Of a DNA stretch of 10,666 nucleotides, positions 1 to 8,100 are shown piece by piece. A model generated the notes under the pieces. That model made no database searches. It was not told the origin of the DNA and saw only the letters and a list, made by a program, of their open reading frames with translations. This DNA comes from Chloroflexota bacterium (lineage in GTDB: Bacteria > Chloroflexota > Anaerolineae > 4572-78 > J111), in contig RFJF01000239.1 in NCBI GenBank assembly GCA_003695455.1, forward strand, positions 1-10,666, given 5' to 3'. The position numbers were made by a program, and so were the translations under genes. Every line of letters begins with the position of its first letter. The stretch's first letter is position 1.

Positions 1-9
1 CTCGCTTGC

Positions 10-26
10 ATTATACTATACTATAG
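10..26 (-). repeat. TATAC/TATAG tandem repeat with a TATAAT hexamer
   Basis: Positions 12-26 read TATAC, TATAC, TATAG in tandem. On the minus strand the same bases contain TATAAT (15 down to 10), which could be a -10 box for a gene beyond the left edge. There is no recognisable -35 at 17 bp (TAACTT is the nearest hexamer), so the promoter reading is weak. The rest of 1-154, downstream of the oxidase stop codon, shows no gene and no good terminator; only a 4-bp GGGG/CCCC stem near 102-114 stands out. Confidence 0.25.
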
Positions 27-154
27 TGCGGGAAGTTATATTTTTACAGGCCCTAAGGCGAAAATGTGAACCCACGCCCAGGTTTTAGCTTGTAGTTCGG
101 CGGGGTGTGGCCCCATCCATTTGCCGCTAACTTTGCTATCCAGCTCCGGTGAAA

Positions 155-2047
155 TCAGACGGCATCGGCCTCTGCGGGATTCATCGGGCCAACGTGAAGC
201 ACGCGCATCATTTCGTGGTCTTCGTGAGACAGAATGTGGCAGTGCCAGACGTAACGGCCGGGTTTGTCGAAGGTGGCCTTGATGAAGGTAACCTGATCCG
301 GCAGGGCCGTGACCATATCTTTGGGTGCGTTTTCAACGTATTCGGGGCCGGGGTTTACGATGGCCCCAACCTGAACGTTGCTGATGACCGGGGCATTGCC
401 GGATGCGCCGTTGTGCTGCAAAACAGGCTGACCCGGATTTCCGGCGTCTGAATTGTAGGTGATGGCCTGCCGGCCCATCACATCAAAATGAACCAGATGC
501 AGGTGAACCGGGTGGGCATCGGGGGTGAAGTTGTAGATTTCCCACACTTCAGTAGCACCCAGAGCCGGGTTTTCGGTGGTGGGCAGGTGCCAGGGCATGG
601 GTACCCAATTACCTGCCGCATCCTGTGTGCCCAGCAGCGGCTGCAGCCGGCCAAACTCGTCTTTGCCCTCAAAAAGCGCCACCTTGCGGCGATTGGTTTC
701 GGTATTGCTGTTGCCTTGATAAACATTGATGCCCGCCGGGTTGAAGTTGTCCGGCATGTTTGCGTCCAGCGGCAGCACCACATCAAAGGCCATGATGCGG
801 TCGGTTTGCCGGTTCGGGAAGAAGTCAGCCGGAGTCAACGCAGCGCCAAAATCCCCGCCAAAGGGCGCGTCGCCGCCAATATTTTCCATAATTACCCGCG
901 AGCCTGCCGGCACGGTTGAGAAATCAAAAACAATGTCGTAGCGGCTGCCGGTTTCAAACACCAGTGTATCCACCTGCGTGGCCGACGAGGCCAGCCCCTG
1001 GTCGCTGCCAATCACCTGGAAAGGTAGCGGCGGGCCGGCGTTGGTCAAATCGGTATCGCCTGCCGGTACGGCGCGGAAACGAATAACCAGGAAGCGGCTG
1101 TCGCAGCCGTTCAGGAGGCGCATCCGGTAATTGCGCGGTTCTACATCGGCTTTGGGCCAGATGATGCCGTTGACGACCATGTGGTCGCCAAAGAATTCGG
1201 CCAGAGCCGTGGGGCCGCCCCCCGGGAATTTGTCCGGTGGCAAAACGGCGCCCTCGCCGCCAATGAAATCGGCGTAGGCGGGTTCGCCGGGGAAGGCCGG
1301 GTAAAACAGCTCGCCGGTGTCACGGAACATGCGGTCCTGAATGGCGTAGGCCAGTTCGTACGGGCCGGCCGGCAATCCCAACGGGTTATCCGGCAAGCCG
1401 GTATCCTGACCGTCACGGACGATGTAAAAACCGGCCAGTCCGGCGTAAACGTTGAGCCGGGTAATCCCCAGCGCGTGGTCATGGTACCACAGCGTGCCGG
1501 CCGGCTGGCTGTTATCGTAATTGTAATATTTTGAAACCCAGCGCGGGCCTATGACGTTAAAGTCGGGGCTGAAGAAATACTCCGGGTTACCGTCGACCGC
1601 GCTGTCATTGTGGCCGCCGTGCAGGTGGGGCACAAGCGGCACCCCGGCATTGGCAATGGTGTATTGCGTGTAGTCAGGCAGGCTGTAAGCCCAGTGCAGG
1701 TGGGTATCCACGGGGAGCAGGTGCGGTAGACCGTCCAGTTGGTTTTGCCATTTAACTGTGACGGGGGTACCGCTCTGCACTTCAAAGGTGCGGCCGGGCC
1801 AGGTGGGGCCGCGGTTATCGCCATAACCCCACACGGTGGTGGGTACAGGATTGCCGTTCGGGCCCAGCAGGCCGGTCATCTGCGTGGTTTGCTGAACCCT
1901 GATCTTGTAGTTGTTGTTGGCGTCGGGTACATATTTGAAGCCCGGGGCCAGTGCGTTGGGAACAGGGTTTACAAATTTTGGCTGCAACGCCGGATCGCTC
2001 AAACTGGTCAGTAAAAATTCTTTTTGGTTAAGTACCTTGGTAATCAT
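155..2047 (-). CDS. CotA/bilirubin oxidase-type multicopper oxidase
   Basis: This is a three-cupredoxin-domain multicopper oxidase of 630 residues. Such enzymes oxidise phenols, bilirubin-like compounds or metal ions while reducing O2 to water. All four copper-ligand motifs are visible: HLHGG (141-145), WYHDHA (187-192), HPVHLH (512-517) and WHCHILSHEDHEMM (601-614). Cys603, His512, His608 and Met613 form the type 1 site; the paired histidines form the type 2/3 cluster. The second motif is followed by TRLNVYAGL, which strongly recalls Bacillus CotA. The ATG at 2047 is chosen because GGGAG lies about 8 nt upstream; the reading frame stays open for 85 more codons (to 2302), but that stretch is not protein-like and overlaps the upstream gene. 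The N-terminus shows no Sec or Tat signal peptide, so the enzyme may be cytoplasmic. The true substrate cannot be told from sequence. Confidence 0.93.
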   Translation of the reverse strand: MITKVLNQKEFLLTSLSDPALQPKFVNPVPNALAPGFKYVPDANNNYKIRVQQTTQMTGLLGPNGNPVPTTVWGYGDNRGPTWPGRTFEVQSGTPVTVKWQNQLDGLPHLLPVDTHLHWAYSLPDYTQYTIANAGVPLVPHLHGGHNDSAVDGNPEYFFSPDFNVIGPRWVSKYYNYDNSQPAGTLWYHDHALGITRLNVYAGLAGFYIVRDGQDTGLPDNPLGLPAGPYELAYAIQDRMFRDTGELFYPAFPGEPAYADFIGGEGAVLPPDKFPGGGPTALAEFFGDHMVVNGIIWPKADVEPRNYRMRLLNGCDSRFLVIRFRAVPAGDTDLTNAGPPLPFQVIGSDQGLASSATQVDTLVFETGSRYDIVFDFSTVPAGSRVIMENIGGDAPFGGDFGAALTPADFFPNRQTDRIMAFDVVLPLDANMPDNFNPAGINVYQGNSNTETNRRKVALFEGKDEFGRLQPLLGTQDAAGNWVPMPWHLPTTENPALGATEVWEIYNFTPDAHPVHLHLVHFDVMGRQAITYNSDAGNPGQPVLQHNGASGNAPVISNVQVGAIVNPGPEYVENAPKDMVTALPDQVTFIKATFDKPGRYVWHCHILSHEDHEMMRVLHVGPMNPAEADAV

Positions 2048-2120
2048 TGTTTTTCTCCCATTTTTGTATTTGTTATTGTTTTCTACCTTTTGTTTGCTGG
2101 CCCGGCTAATTGGTGTAGCA

Positions 2121-2148
2121 GTGAACAGAGCGGCCCGATTGAGTTCAC
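2121..2148. repeat. Inverted repeat GTGAAC-N16-GTTCAC upstream of the oxidase
   Basis: Perfect 6-bp arms at 2121-2126 and 2143-2148, separated by 16 nt, lie about 75-100 bp upstream of the oxidase start codon. This may be an operator or part of the mRNA leader. It is short enough to occur by chance. Confidence 0.3.
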
Positions 2149-2183
2149 GCCCTCTGCGCGGGGTTACGGCATCTTGGGTGCCA

Positions 2184-2213
2184 TTGTTACCCGTTTTCAT
2201 AACAAGGGTAACA
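2184..2213. repeat. Two competing inverted repeats in the oxidase leader
   Basis: TGTTACCC (2185-2192) pairs perfectly with GGGTAACA (2206-2213) across 13 nt. A second, overlapping pair TTGTTA (2184-2189) / TAACAA (2200-2205) uses part of the same left arm, so the two hairpins exclude one another. The site lies between the DUF3307 stop and the oxidase start. No T-run follows, so it is not an ordinary terminator. Mutually exclusive stems suit an attenuator or a regulator-binding site, but nothing here shows which. Confidence 0.4.
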
Positions 2214-2254
2214 CCTTCGATTAGAGAAATCTGTGTGTTGAGCGACAACCGATG

Positions 2255-2272
2255 GGTGTTCTGGTTAACACC
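2255..2272. promoter_or_regulatory. Palindrome GGTGTT-N6-AACACC, possible CRP-family site
   Basis: Perfect 6-bp arms with a 6-nt centre overlap the stop codon of the DUF3307 gene and lie about 215 bp upstream of the oxidase start. The 6-nt spacer and the TGT/ACA cores match the layout of the TGTGT-N6-ACACA palindromes next to the CRP-family regulator, but the arm sequence differs (GTGTT instead of TGTGT). It may be a weaker site for that regulator. A six-base palindrome can also arise by chance. Confidence 0.3.
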
Positions 2273-2684
2273 GGGGAATAGCATCGGGGGCAAGGAGGGC
2301 AATTACCACCAAAACCAAAATATGCGCAATCTGGTCAATCACAATGCGCAACCATGCCAAGTCACTCTGGCGCAAAAGCCGCATCCAGCGGTCAACAATA
2401 TTTGTGGCGTCTATCAGCCAATGAGATGCGAAAACAATTACGCCGGCAGTTACCCAAAAGGTGAAGGGTACGTCTTCGGTTTTAGAGAGAAAGAGGGCAG
2501 CAAGGATACTAACTGTGTAAATACTGTAGTGCAACATTCCGGCCGGGGTGTAGTAACCTTGCCGCTTTTGTGTGGCCATCCAATCGTTTTGTAGAAGCCA
2601 GTCACCAACCAGGTGACCCACAAGCAACCAGCCAAATGTGCACACTGTAATTTCTTTCTCAAACGTAGAATCATTGGCCAACAC
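2265..2684 (-). CDS. Small DUF3307-type integral membrane protein
   Basis: The product is a 139-residue membrane protein with about four hydrophobic segments. It matches the DUF3307 pattern as I recall it: an N-terminal G-H-L-x-G-D-W-L-L-Q-x-D-W stretch (near residues 23-35), a central S/A-SHWLID motif and a C-terminal IDQIAHILVLVV helix. The function of the family is not known to me. The first possible start is GTG at 2684, preceded by no clear ribosome-binding site. A GTG at 2645 (residue 14) has GAGAAAG about 8 nt upstream, and the conserved region begins soon after it, so a 126-residue product is at least as likely. The gene is co-directional with the oxidase 217 bp downstream and divergent from the CRP-family regulator, with shared palindromes between them. 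Confidence 0.75.
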   Translation of the reverse strand: MLANDSTFEKEITVCTFGWLLVGHLVGDWLLQNDWMATQKRQGYYTPAGMLHYSIYTVSILAALFLSKTEDVPFTFWVTAGVIVFASHWLIDATNIVDRWMRLLRQSDLAWLRIVIDQIAHILVLVVIALLAPDAIPRC

Positions 2685-2692
2685 TTTGGCAA

Positions 2693-2708
2693 TGTCTGTG
2701 CCAACACA
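2693..2708. promoter_or_regulatory. Operator A: TGTcT-N6-ACACA (one mismatch)
   Basis: This is the third and least perfect member of the palindrome set in the divergent intergenic region, with one mismatch in the left arm. Its centre (2700.5) is exactly 40 bp from that of operator B. It lies 9-24 nt upstream of the GTG at 2684, so a bound protein could block the DUF3307 gene. Confidence 0.4.
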
Positions 2709-2731
2709 CTAACAGCTTTTACCATAATATG

Positions 2732-2749
2732 CTGTGTGCCAGAACACAG
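2732..2749. promoter_or_regulatory. Operator B: CTGTGT-N6-ACACAG, perfect palindrome
   Basis: Perfect 6-bp arms flank a 6-nt centre. The layout is that of CRP-family sites (E. coli CRP: TGTGA-N6-TCACA), changed at the innermost base of each arm. A minus-strand TATTAT (2729 down to 2724) lies directly beside it and could be the -10 of the DUF3307 gene. In that case the operator would sit between -10 and -35 and would repress. That promoter assignment is weak because no good -35 is seen. Confidence 0.6.
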
Positions 2750-2812
2750 GTGTTTGTGATTGAGGGGGGTGGCTGCCTGGTTTACCAGTTTATTTCAAAA
2801 ATATAGCGAATG

Positions 2813-2828
2813 TGTGTGGTAAAACACA
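2813..2828. promoter_or_regulatory. Operator C: TGTGT-N6-ACACA, perfect palindrome
   Basis: This second perfect copy of the motif lies 89-104 bp upstream of the CRP-family start codon. Its centre (2820.5) is 80 bp from that of operator B. It sits at -41.5 from the start point predicted by TATAAT at 2850-2855, the classic class II activator position. It is at about -57.5 from a second candidate promoter (TTGATG-N16-TATAAT). Confidence 0.6.
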
Positions 2829-2843
2829 GTGATTTGGGTCATG

Positions 2844-2871
2844 TTGATGTATAATAATCTCAGGCTATAAT
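2844..2871 (+). promoter_or_regulatory. Candidate promoter(s) of the CRP-family regulator
   Basis: TTGATG (2844-2849), a 16-nt spacer and TATAAT (2866-2871) make a near-consensus sigma-70-type promoter with a start near 2878. A second TATAAT at 2850-2855 lacks a good -35 but has operator C centred at -41.5, as an activator-dependent promoter would. Either or both may be used. Confidence 0.55.
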
Positions 2872-2916
2872 TTCTGGTGACCAATCCCCATTAAAATCAA
2901 AGCTGGACGGTGAAAT

Positions 2917-3666
2917 ATGTTTTCGGCATCAGACGAGAATGGCGCCCTTTTGCGACGTGTCAGGTTGCTCAAAGGTGTGCCTTTGTTTGCGGACCTTGCG
3001 GAGGATGAACTGGCAACGTTAGTTAGCGATTTTCGCCTTCGGGAGTACGCCAGGGATGAGATTATCTTTCATCAAGGCGATGTTAGCCGCGAAGTTTATA
3101 TTGTGGTCAAGGGCAAGGTGCGTATTTTTAGAATTTGCCCGGCCGGGAGTGAAACCTCAATTAACATCTTTTCCACGCACGATGTGATTGGTGAGTTTGC
3201 GGCCATTGACGGCAAGCCCCGGTCGGCCACGGCCAAAGCCATTGGCCCCACAACGCTGCTGCAAATGGTGCAAGACAGATTTTTGTACCATATGCAGTCC
3301 AGCCCGGGGTTGGCTATGGCTATGTGTAAATTGCTGGTTCAAAAACTTCGCTGGACGGCCAGCTACGCCGAGACAATTGCCCAGTATGATGCCGCCGGGC
3401 GTCTGTTGCACATCTTGTTGCTTTACAATGAACAGTTGGGGCAGAAAGTTGGTGAAAACGGACGTTTTGAGCTGAATCTGGACCTGAACCAGACCGATTT
3501 GGCCTCGCTGGTGGGCGCGCGCCGGGAGTGGATTAACCGCATTCTGGCCGACTGGCGCAAGCGGGGATTAATTGAATTTGACTCCGGAAAGATTACGATT
3601 TTGGACCTTGACCGGGTTATGGCAGAACGAGACAGCCGGATAGAAGCGCACCTTGAACGCTGGTAA
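2917..3666 (+). CDS. CRP/FNR-family transcriptional regulator
   Basis: This is a 249-residue cytoplasmic DNA-binding regulator. Residues about 20-130 form the cyclic-nucleotide-binding beta-roll. They include [17 protein letters not shown] (92-108), in which the Glu, Arg and Ser that hold the phosphate of cAMP in true CRPs are kept. Nucleotide sensing is therefore plausible, though not proven. Residues about 190-228 form the winged helix-turn-helix, with [18 protein letters not shown] as the core and R-E-x-x-x-R in the recognition helix. There is no N-terminal cysteine cluster, so it is not an oxygen-sensing FNR. The ATG at 2917 has GGACGG about 8 nt upstream. Its promoter region holds palindromes of the type this family binds, suggesting autoregulation. 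A nucleotidyl cyclase gene starts 5.7 kb downstream on the other strand and could supply the ligand (inference). Confidence 0.93.
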   Translation: MFSASDENGALLRRVRLLKGVPLFADLAEDELATLVSDFRLREYARDEIIFHQGDVSREVYIVVKGKVRIFRICPAGSETSINIFSTHDVIGEFAAIDGKPRSATAKAIGPTTLLQMVQDRFLYHMQSSPGLAMAMCKLLVQKLRWTASYAETIAQYDAAGRLLHILLLYNEQLGQKVGENGRFELNLDLNQTDLASLVGARREWINRILADWRKRGLIEFDSGKITILDLDRVMAERDSRIEAHLERW

Positions 3667-3689
3667 AAGTTCATCACGAACGAATATTT

Positions 3690-3776
3690 TTTCAGCACTT
3701 ACGCAGTTGGCCTGTAGCACAGGGCTTGTACCCGTTTGTGCCGCAAGGGGCACAACATCGCCAGCTGCGTAACTCA
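3690..3776 (+). repeat. Structured repeat element, copy 1 (MITE-like or leader)
   Basis: Long imperfect terminal arms, ACTTACGCAGTTGGC (3697-3711) and GCCAGCTGCGTAACT (3760-3774), pair at 14 of 15 positions counting G-U. An inner hairpin TTGTGCC / GGCACAA lies at about 3736-3755, with small CTGT/ACAG and GGG/CCC stems before it. A diverged copy lies in inverted orientation at 9389-9465; shared blocks include CTGTAGC near the 5' arm and TGCGTAACTCA at the 3' end. Outward similarity continues to TTTCAG (3690-3695). The 3' end stops 23 nt before the metallopeptidase ATG, just ahead of its ribosome-binding site. No clean target-site duplication is seen. ACTTACGCA-type ends recall small non-autonomous transposable elements of cyanobacteria and similar bacteria (from memory). 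Confidence 0.7.
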
Positions 3777-3786
3777 TATTTTAAAC

Positions 3787-3792
3787 AGGAGG
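3787..3792 (+). promoter_or_regulatory. Consensus ribosome-binding site AGGAGG
   Basis: A perfect AGGAGG, extended by three more G, lies 7 nt before the metallopeptidase ATG. It is the strongest such site in the window and fixes the start at 3800. It directly follows repeat element copy 1, so folding of that element could affect access to it. Confidence 0.85.
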
Positions 3793-3799
3793 GGGTAAA

Positions 3800-5137
3800 A
3801 TGGCTGTGAATCAGATTCCGGATTTAACAATCTGGGATAATCGTTGGGACAATTTGTACACCCGGCTGAATGAATTTATCACCTGCTATGACCCGGCGGC
3901 GGAATCGGCTTTTCCACGGCAAGCGGCCATTCACAATTTGGCCCGGCGTTTGCAGGCTTTTGGCGGGGAGCATTATCAATTCTTTCGGCAGAATTTGGGG
4001 GGATTGCTAGAGTACACCGGAAATTTTCCGGCAGAATTTGTACTCAAGGTGATTCTGGACCAAATCAATAACGATCTGGATGTAATTACACGAGCCGCAA
4101 ACCTTCGTCAGGCCTGCCCGGCCAATGTGCAACAAATTCTGGCCCAGGCTGACCGGTATGCGCAGTCAATTATTGGGCGGGCCGGTGGATTGCTGCCGCC
4201 GGGGAGCACCGCCCTCTGTTATGTGCAAAAAAATCCGTCCGTTCGCATTGTGCCTTACGCCCCCATTGTGTTGATTGGCATTCCCCTGACCAGCGGCTCA
4301 ATTGGGCGGGATATTCTGGCGATTCCGCACGAAATTGGGCATTATGTCTACCGCTATGGCGAGGTTAACGGAGTTCGCATTTGCAAATCTCTGAACACTC
4401 GCGTGCCAAATACGCCAATCTGGGTCAAGCGCTGGACGGAAGAAATCTTTGCCGATGTTTTTGGCTGCCTTGCCGGCGGGCCGGTTATGGCTTTGTCCAG
4501 CCAGCACCTGGCGCTGCACAACTATTCAAAGGAAAAATTCACCGCGGCCGATTCCAATCATCCCGCCCCTGCTTTGCGACCCGACATCTACACCAAAGTG
4601 ATTGGCGAACGGGCTAGAAGTCTATCGCTGGCTTCAGATTTGTTGGCCGCCTGGAACGTGCGCAAGGCCCGGCGCGGCAACCCTGTGGAGATTGTACTCC
4701 GAAACGGGAATAGAAAGTTAATTGCCGACTACATCTCCCCAGGGTCAGGAATTGACCATACCAATTTTGCGGTTGATAGAGTCATCCGTGAAACCCTTGA
4801 CCTGCTTGACGGCGTTGCCCTGAATGAATCCGGCAGCCTGCATATCAACAGTTTGTACACAGATTTCCAATCGGCTTTAGGGGCTATGACCGGGCAAACG
4901 TTCCCGGGGTTACCCCCGCTGCCTGCGCCTCCGAATACCTTGTGGAAAGATTGGGTGAAGGGAGAGAAGTTTTTTGAAGATAACGCCGGAAACGGCATAT
5001 TGCCCGCCAATGTCACCCCGCCCCCCATTCCCGAAGGCACATTGGACGATTTGGACAACAATCCTAACGGCACCTGGATTCACCTCTTGTTTGCCGCCGG
5101 TTGGTCAACCGAGATTGGGAATCACAGAAGCCCTTAA
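3800..5137 (+). CDS. Putative zinc metallopeptidase (HExxH), family unassigned
   Basis: The protein has 445 residues and belongs to no family I can name. The zincin motif HEIGH lies at 177-181, preceded by a hydrophobic strand (DILAIP). About 34 residues later comes WTEEIFADVFG (212-222), where Glu215 is the likely third zinc ligand, as in other E-x-x-A-D gluzincin-like proteins. HPAPALR (254-260) recalls the HPxxxxR motif of several such peptidases. Order and spacing fit a working zinc site. The N-terminal 130 residues look helical. There is no signal peptide or clear membrane segment, so a cytoplasmic location is likely. The C-terminal region (about 375-445) is rich in Pro and Gly. The start is secured by a consensus AGGAGG. 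The gene is convergent with the cyclase gene, only 5 bp between stop codons, and is preceded by the repeat element. Its substrate is unknown. Confidence 0.8.
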   Translation: MAVNQIPDLTIWDNRWDNLYTRLNEFITCYDPAAESAFPRQAAIHNLARRLQAFGGEHYQFFRQNLGGLLEYTGNFPAEFVLKVILDQINNDLDVITRAANLRQACPANVQQILAQADRYAQSIIGRAGGLLPPGSTALCYVQKNPSVRIVPYAPIVLIGIPLTSGSIGRDILAIPHEIGHYVYRYGEVNGVRICKSLNTRVPNTPIWVKRWTEEIFADVFGCLAGGPVMALSSQHLALHNYSKEKFTAADSNHPAPALRPDIYTKVIGERARSLSLASDLLAAWNVRKARRGNPVEIVLRNGNRKLIADYISPGSGIDHTNFAVDRVIRETLDLLDGVALNESGSLHINSLYTDFQSALGAMTGQTFPGLPPLPAPPNTLWKDWVKGEKFFEDNAGNGILPANVTPPPIPEGTLDDLDNNPNGTWIHLLFAAGWSTEIGNHRSP

Positions 5138-5142
5138 TATTG

Positions 5143-8100
5143 TTATTCTCCGGCACTCACTTGTTTGTAACTTGCCACAATCCGGCGATTGGTAGGCACG
5201 TGTTTCAGGAATGACCGGCGCAGGGTCGGGTCGGTGATCTTTTCTGCCCGACCCATTATCAAGTCATGGGCAGACTTTAGGGCAACATAGGCTTTCTTAT
5301 TCTGTCCGGTTGCCGCCAATACCAGATAGCCGATAAAGAAGTCTCGCTGAGGAAAATCCGGCCCTTCACCCCCACATTCATCAAGGATAGACAGGACTTG
5401 TTCAGCATAATAAAGCGCTTTGGGTGTGTTGTTTGTATACAGATAAGCGGCAGCCAGGGTAGCCAAATCATCCGCTGTTCGGATGTGCAGATTTAGCATT
5501 TGCCAAAGCGCCAGGGCTTGTCTGGCGTATGCTATGGCCTGTTCATAGTTGGTTGCCTGCAGGCTAACTATTGCCAGGTAGCTAAGAAAAAAGGCCATCT
5601 GGCGCTTGTTATCCACAGCCTGCATTAACTCAAACCCCAACCTCAGCAGCCGTTCGGCTTCGGCCAGATTCCCCTGGTCCTGTACAACCAATCCCAGATT
5701 GGACAGGAGATAAGCCTGCCCTTCCTCGTCGGCGATGTCCCTGGCAATCTGTAAGCCGTTCTCTAAAGATTTCTGCGCTTTGGAAAGATCTCCCAGTTCA
5801 CGGTATAAGATGCCCAAATCATTCCATACATTGACCTCTTGCCACCGGTTGCCGGTACTCTGTAGAATAATTAACGCTTCTGACAAGTAATTTTGGGCCT
5901 GGCTGAAGTTTCCTATATCATGAGCAACTTGCGCCAGGTTATACAGACTTACGCCCTCACCGGCGCGATTGCCGATAGAGCGTTGAATCTTTAATGCCTG
6001 TTTGTGGTAATTATGGGCTTTAGTGAAGTTGCGTAAGTAGAAGGCAGTTGCGCCCAAGCCGTTGAGGGTGTCTGCTTCAGCCTGGCGGTTGCCGCTTGAG
6101 CGACTCAAAGCCAATGCTTGCTCGTAATAAAGATGCGCCTCATCAAAATTTCCCTGCTGGTGGTGGGCAACACCCAGGCCGCCAAACGCCCGGGCAAAAA
6201 TCTGTAACATCTCATTCGAGTAGGTTTCATCATCATGAAACAGGGAAAGCGCCTGACGATACCATTTTTGGGCGGTTTCGTAATCTGCTTGCCGGTAGGC
6301 AATCAGGCCGAGTTGAACCAAACAGCGTAGCTCACCTTTAAAATTGCCCAACTTCCTGTTGGTAGACAGGGCGCTTTCAACGGCAGCCTGAGCCTGCGGG
6401 TAGTTGCCGGTTGCTTCATAATACTGCGCCCACAAATAGTCTACCTCTGCACCACGCGACTCCGGGTTGTTTTGAAGTGTCTGCAAGCCGGCCGCTTCTT
6501 CTTTGCGCCGTCCCAGAATGTGGAGGATTTTTACCTGGTTTTGCCGCCATTCCCACCGTTCCTCAAGACCCAGAGCCTGATTGTAATAATTCAGGGCCGT
6601 TTCATTGGCGTAACCGCGCTGTGCTTTGCGCGCCGCTTTATCCAGATAGACCATGGTTTTGTTGCGCGCGCCGCTGCGAGAATAATGATAGGCCAGACGC
6701 TCCACTGCGTCGGGCTGTAATTGTTCCAGCGATTCCCCAACCGCCAGGTGCAAATCACGCTGCTGGTTGCCGGATAACGTATCGTAAACAGTTTCCTGAA
6801 TGATGTGATGCCTGAACGTAAATGTCAGTTGATTTGTGTCCAACCCCCGCCGAATTAAGCCTCGTTCTTCCAAAAGACCAATCTGTGCCAGCAACATGGT
6901 TTGCTCCGGGTAAACGGGATAAGAGCCGGCCAGTAAATCCAGTTCAAAAGTGTAGCCAATAACGCTGGCTACTTTGAGGGTCAGTTTGGCGGCTTCGGTC
7001 AGCCGGTCCAGGTTTGCGAGCGCCACCCCCTGAACCGAATCCGGAATACCGAGGTCCACGGCCGGAGAGAGTGCATCCCGGGTTAATATCCATTCGCCGT
7101 GCTGCGCGTCTCTGCCCAGAGAATTTCCCTGGCGCAGTGCATTAAACATTGCGGCAGAAAATTCCCACCCTCCGGCAGCAGTTTGCTGAATGCGGCCCGA
7201 CTCACGCAGCGTGTTGAGTAATTCTCCGGAAAAAAAGGGGTTGCCTTGTGATAATTGTTGAATCAGAGACAGAACCAGCGTAGAAGGCTCACCTTTCAGT
7301 TGGTGCGCGGCCAGTTCCTCGGTTTCTTGCCTGGAAAGTTCAGCCAGATGGGTGTACCGGTAATGAGACAATCCATCCAGTTCCGGCATCATAGGGAAGT
7401 CCGGTGGCCGCTGCACCAAAACCAACAAAACCGGCAGGCTGGCAATTGCCCGTCCGATGGCCACAGTTAACCGTTGAGAAGCCTCATCCAGCCAGTGAAC
7501 ATCTTCAAGCAGCAGCAACAGGGGGTGGCTTTCGGCCCAGGCCTGAATCATGTCAACCGCCAGCGCAATTAATGCCTCTTGCCGAAAATGAGCCTCAAAG
7601 GCCGCTGTCGTCTCGTTTTCGGCAATGGGCAGGTTCAACAAATCACCCAACAGCGGCAACCGCACGCGCCAGCCGGGATTACTCCGGTCAATTGCGGCTT
7701 CAACTTGCTTGATTTGGCCCATGATGAGCGCGTGTTGATTTTCTCCGGGCAGCGGCCGTTCCGGAAGTTCAAACAACGTGCGGAATATCTGATTCCAGGG
7801 GTAATACGGAATGGCCCGCGTGCTGCTTTGGCACGCGCCCACAATTATTTGTAAGCCCTGGTCAAGGGCGTGTCTGGCGTACTCAACAATGAAATGGCTT
7901 TTTCCAACACCGGCTGCGCCCTCCAGACGGATAATTTGCCCCTTGCCGGCCAAAACACGCGCCAACAACGGCCGTAATTGCGCCAGTTCATTGCGACGCC
8001 CTACCAGCGGGTTGTCGAAATGAGAATCCAGCCGGGCCAACGACGGCATTTGACGCCCCAAAACCATGGATACCGGCACATCTGTTTGCCGGCCCCTGAT

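Noticed and set aside
2048..2302. N-terminal extension of the oxidase by 85 codons
   Set aside because: The frame is open, but the sequence is Arg/Asn-rich without a domain, overlaps the DUF3307 stop region, and a good ribosome-binding site marks the ATG at 2047.
1911..2594. 227-codon plus-strand frame over the oxidase start and the DUF3307 gene
   Set aside because: It lies antisense to two real genes and has no domain-like composition and no ribosome-binding site.
3697..3774. Integron attC site
   Set aside because: The ends resemble but do not match RYYYAAC...GTTRRRY, the orientation is wrong, and no integrase or cassette array is present.
3690..3776. tRNA-like cloverleaf in repeat copy 1
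   Set aside because: Several stems surround a junction, but there is no T-loop consensus, no anticodon arm of 5 bp with a 7-nt loop and no acceptor end.
5262..6522. DNA tandem repeats or a CRISPR array in the 3' part of the cyclase gene
   Set aside because: The periodicity of roughly 120 bp comes from TPR units in the protein. The DNA copies are diverged and in frame, with no spacer structure.
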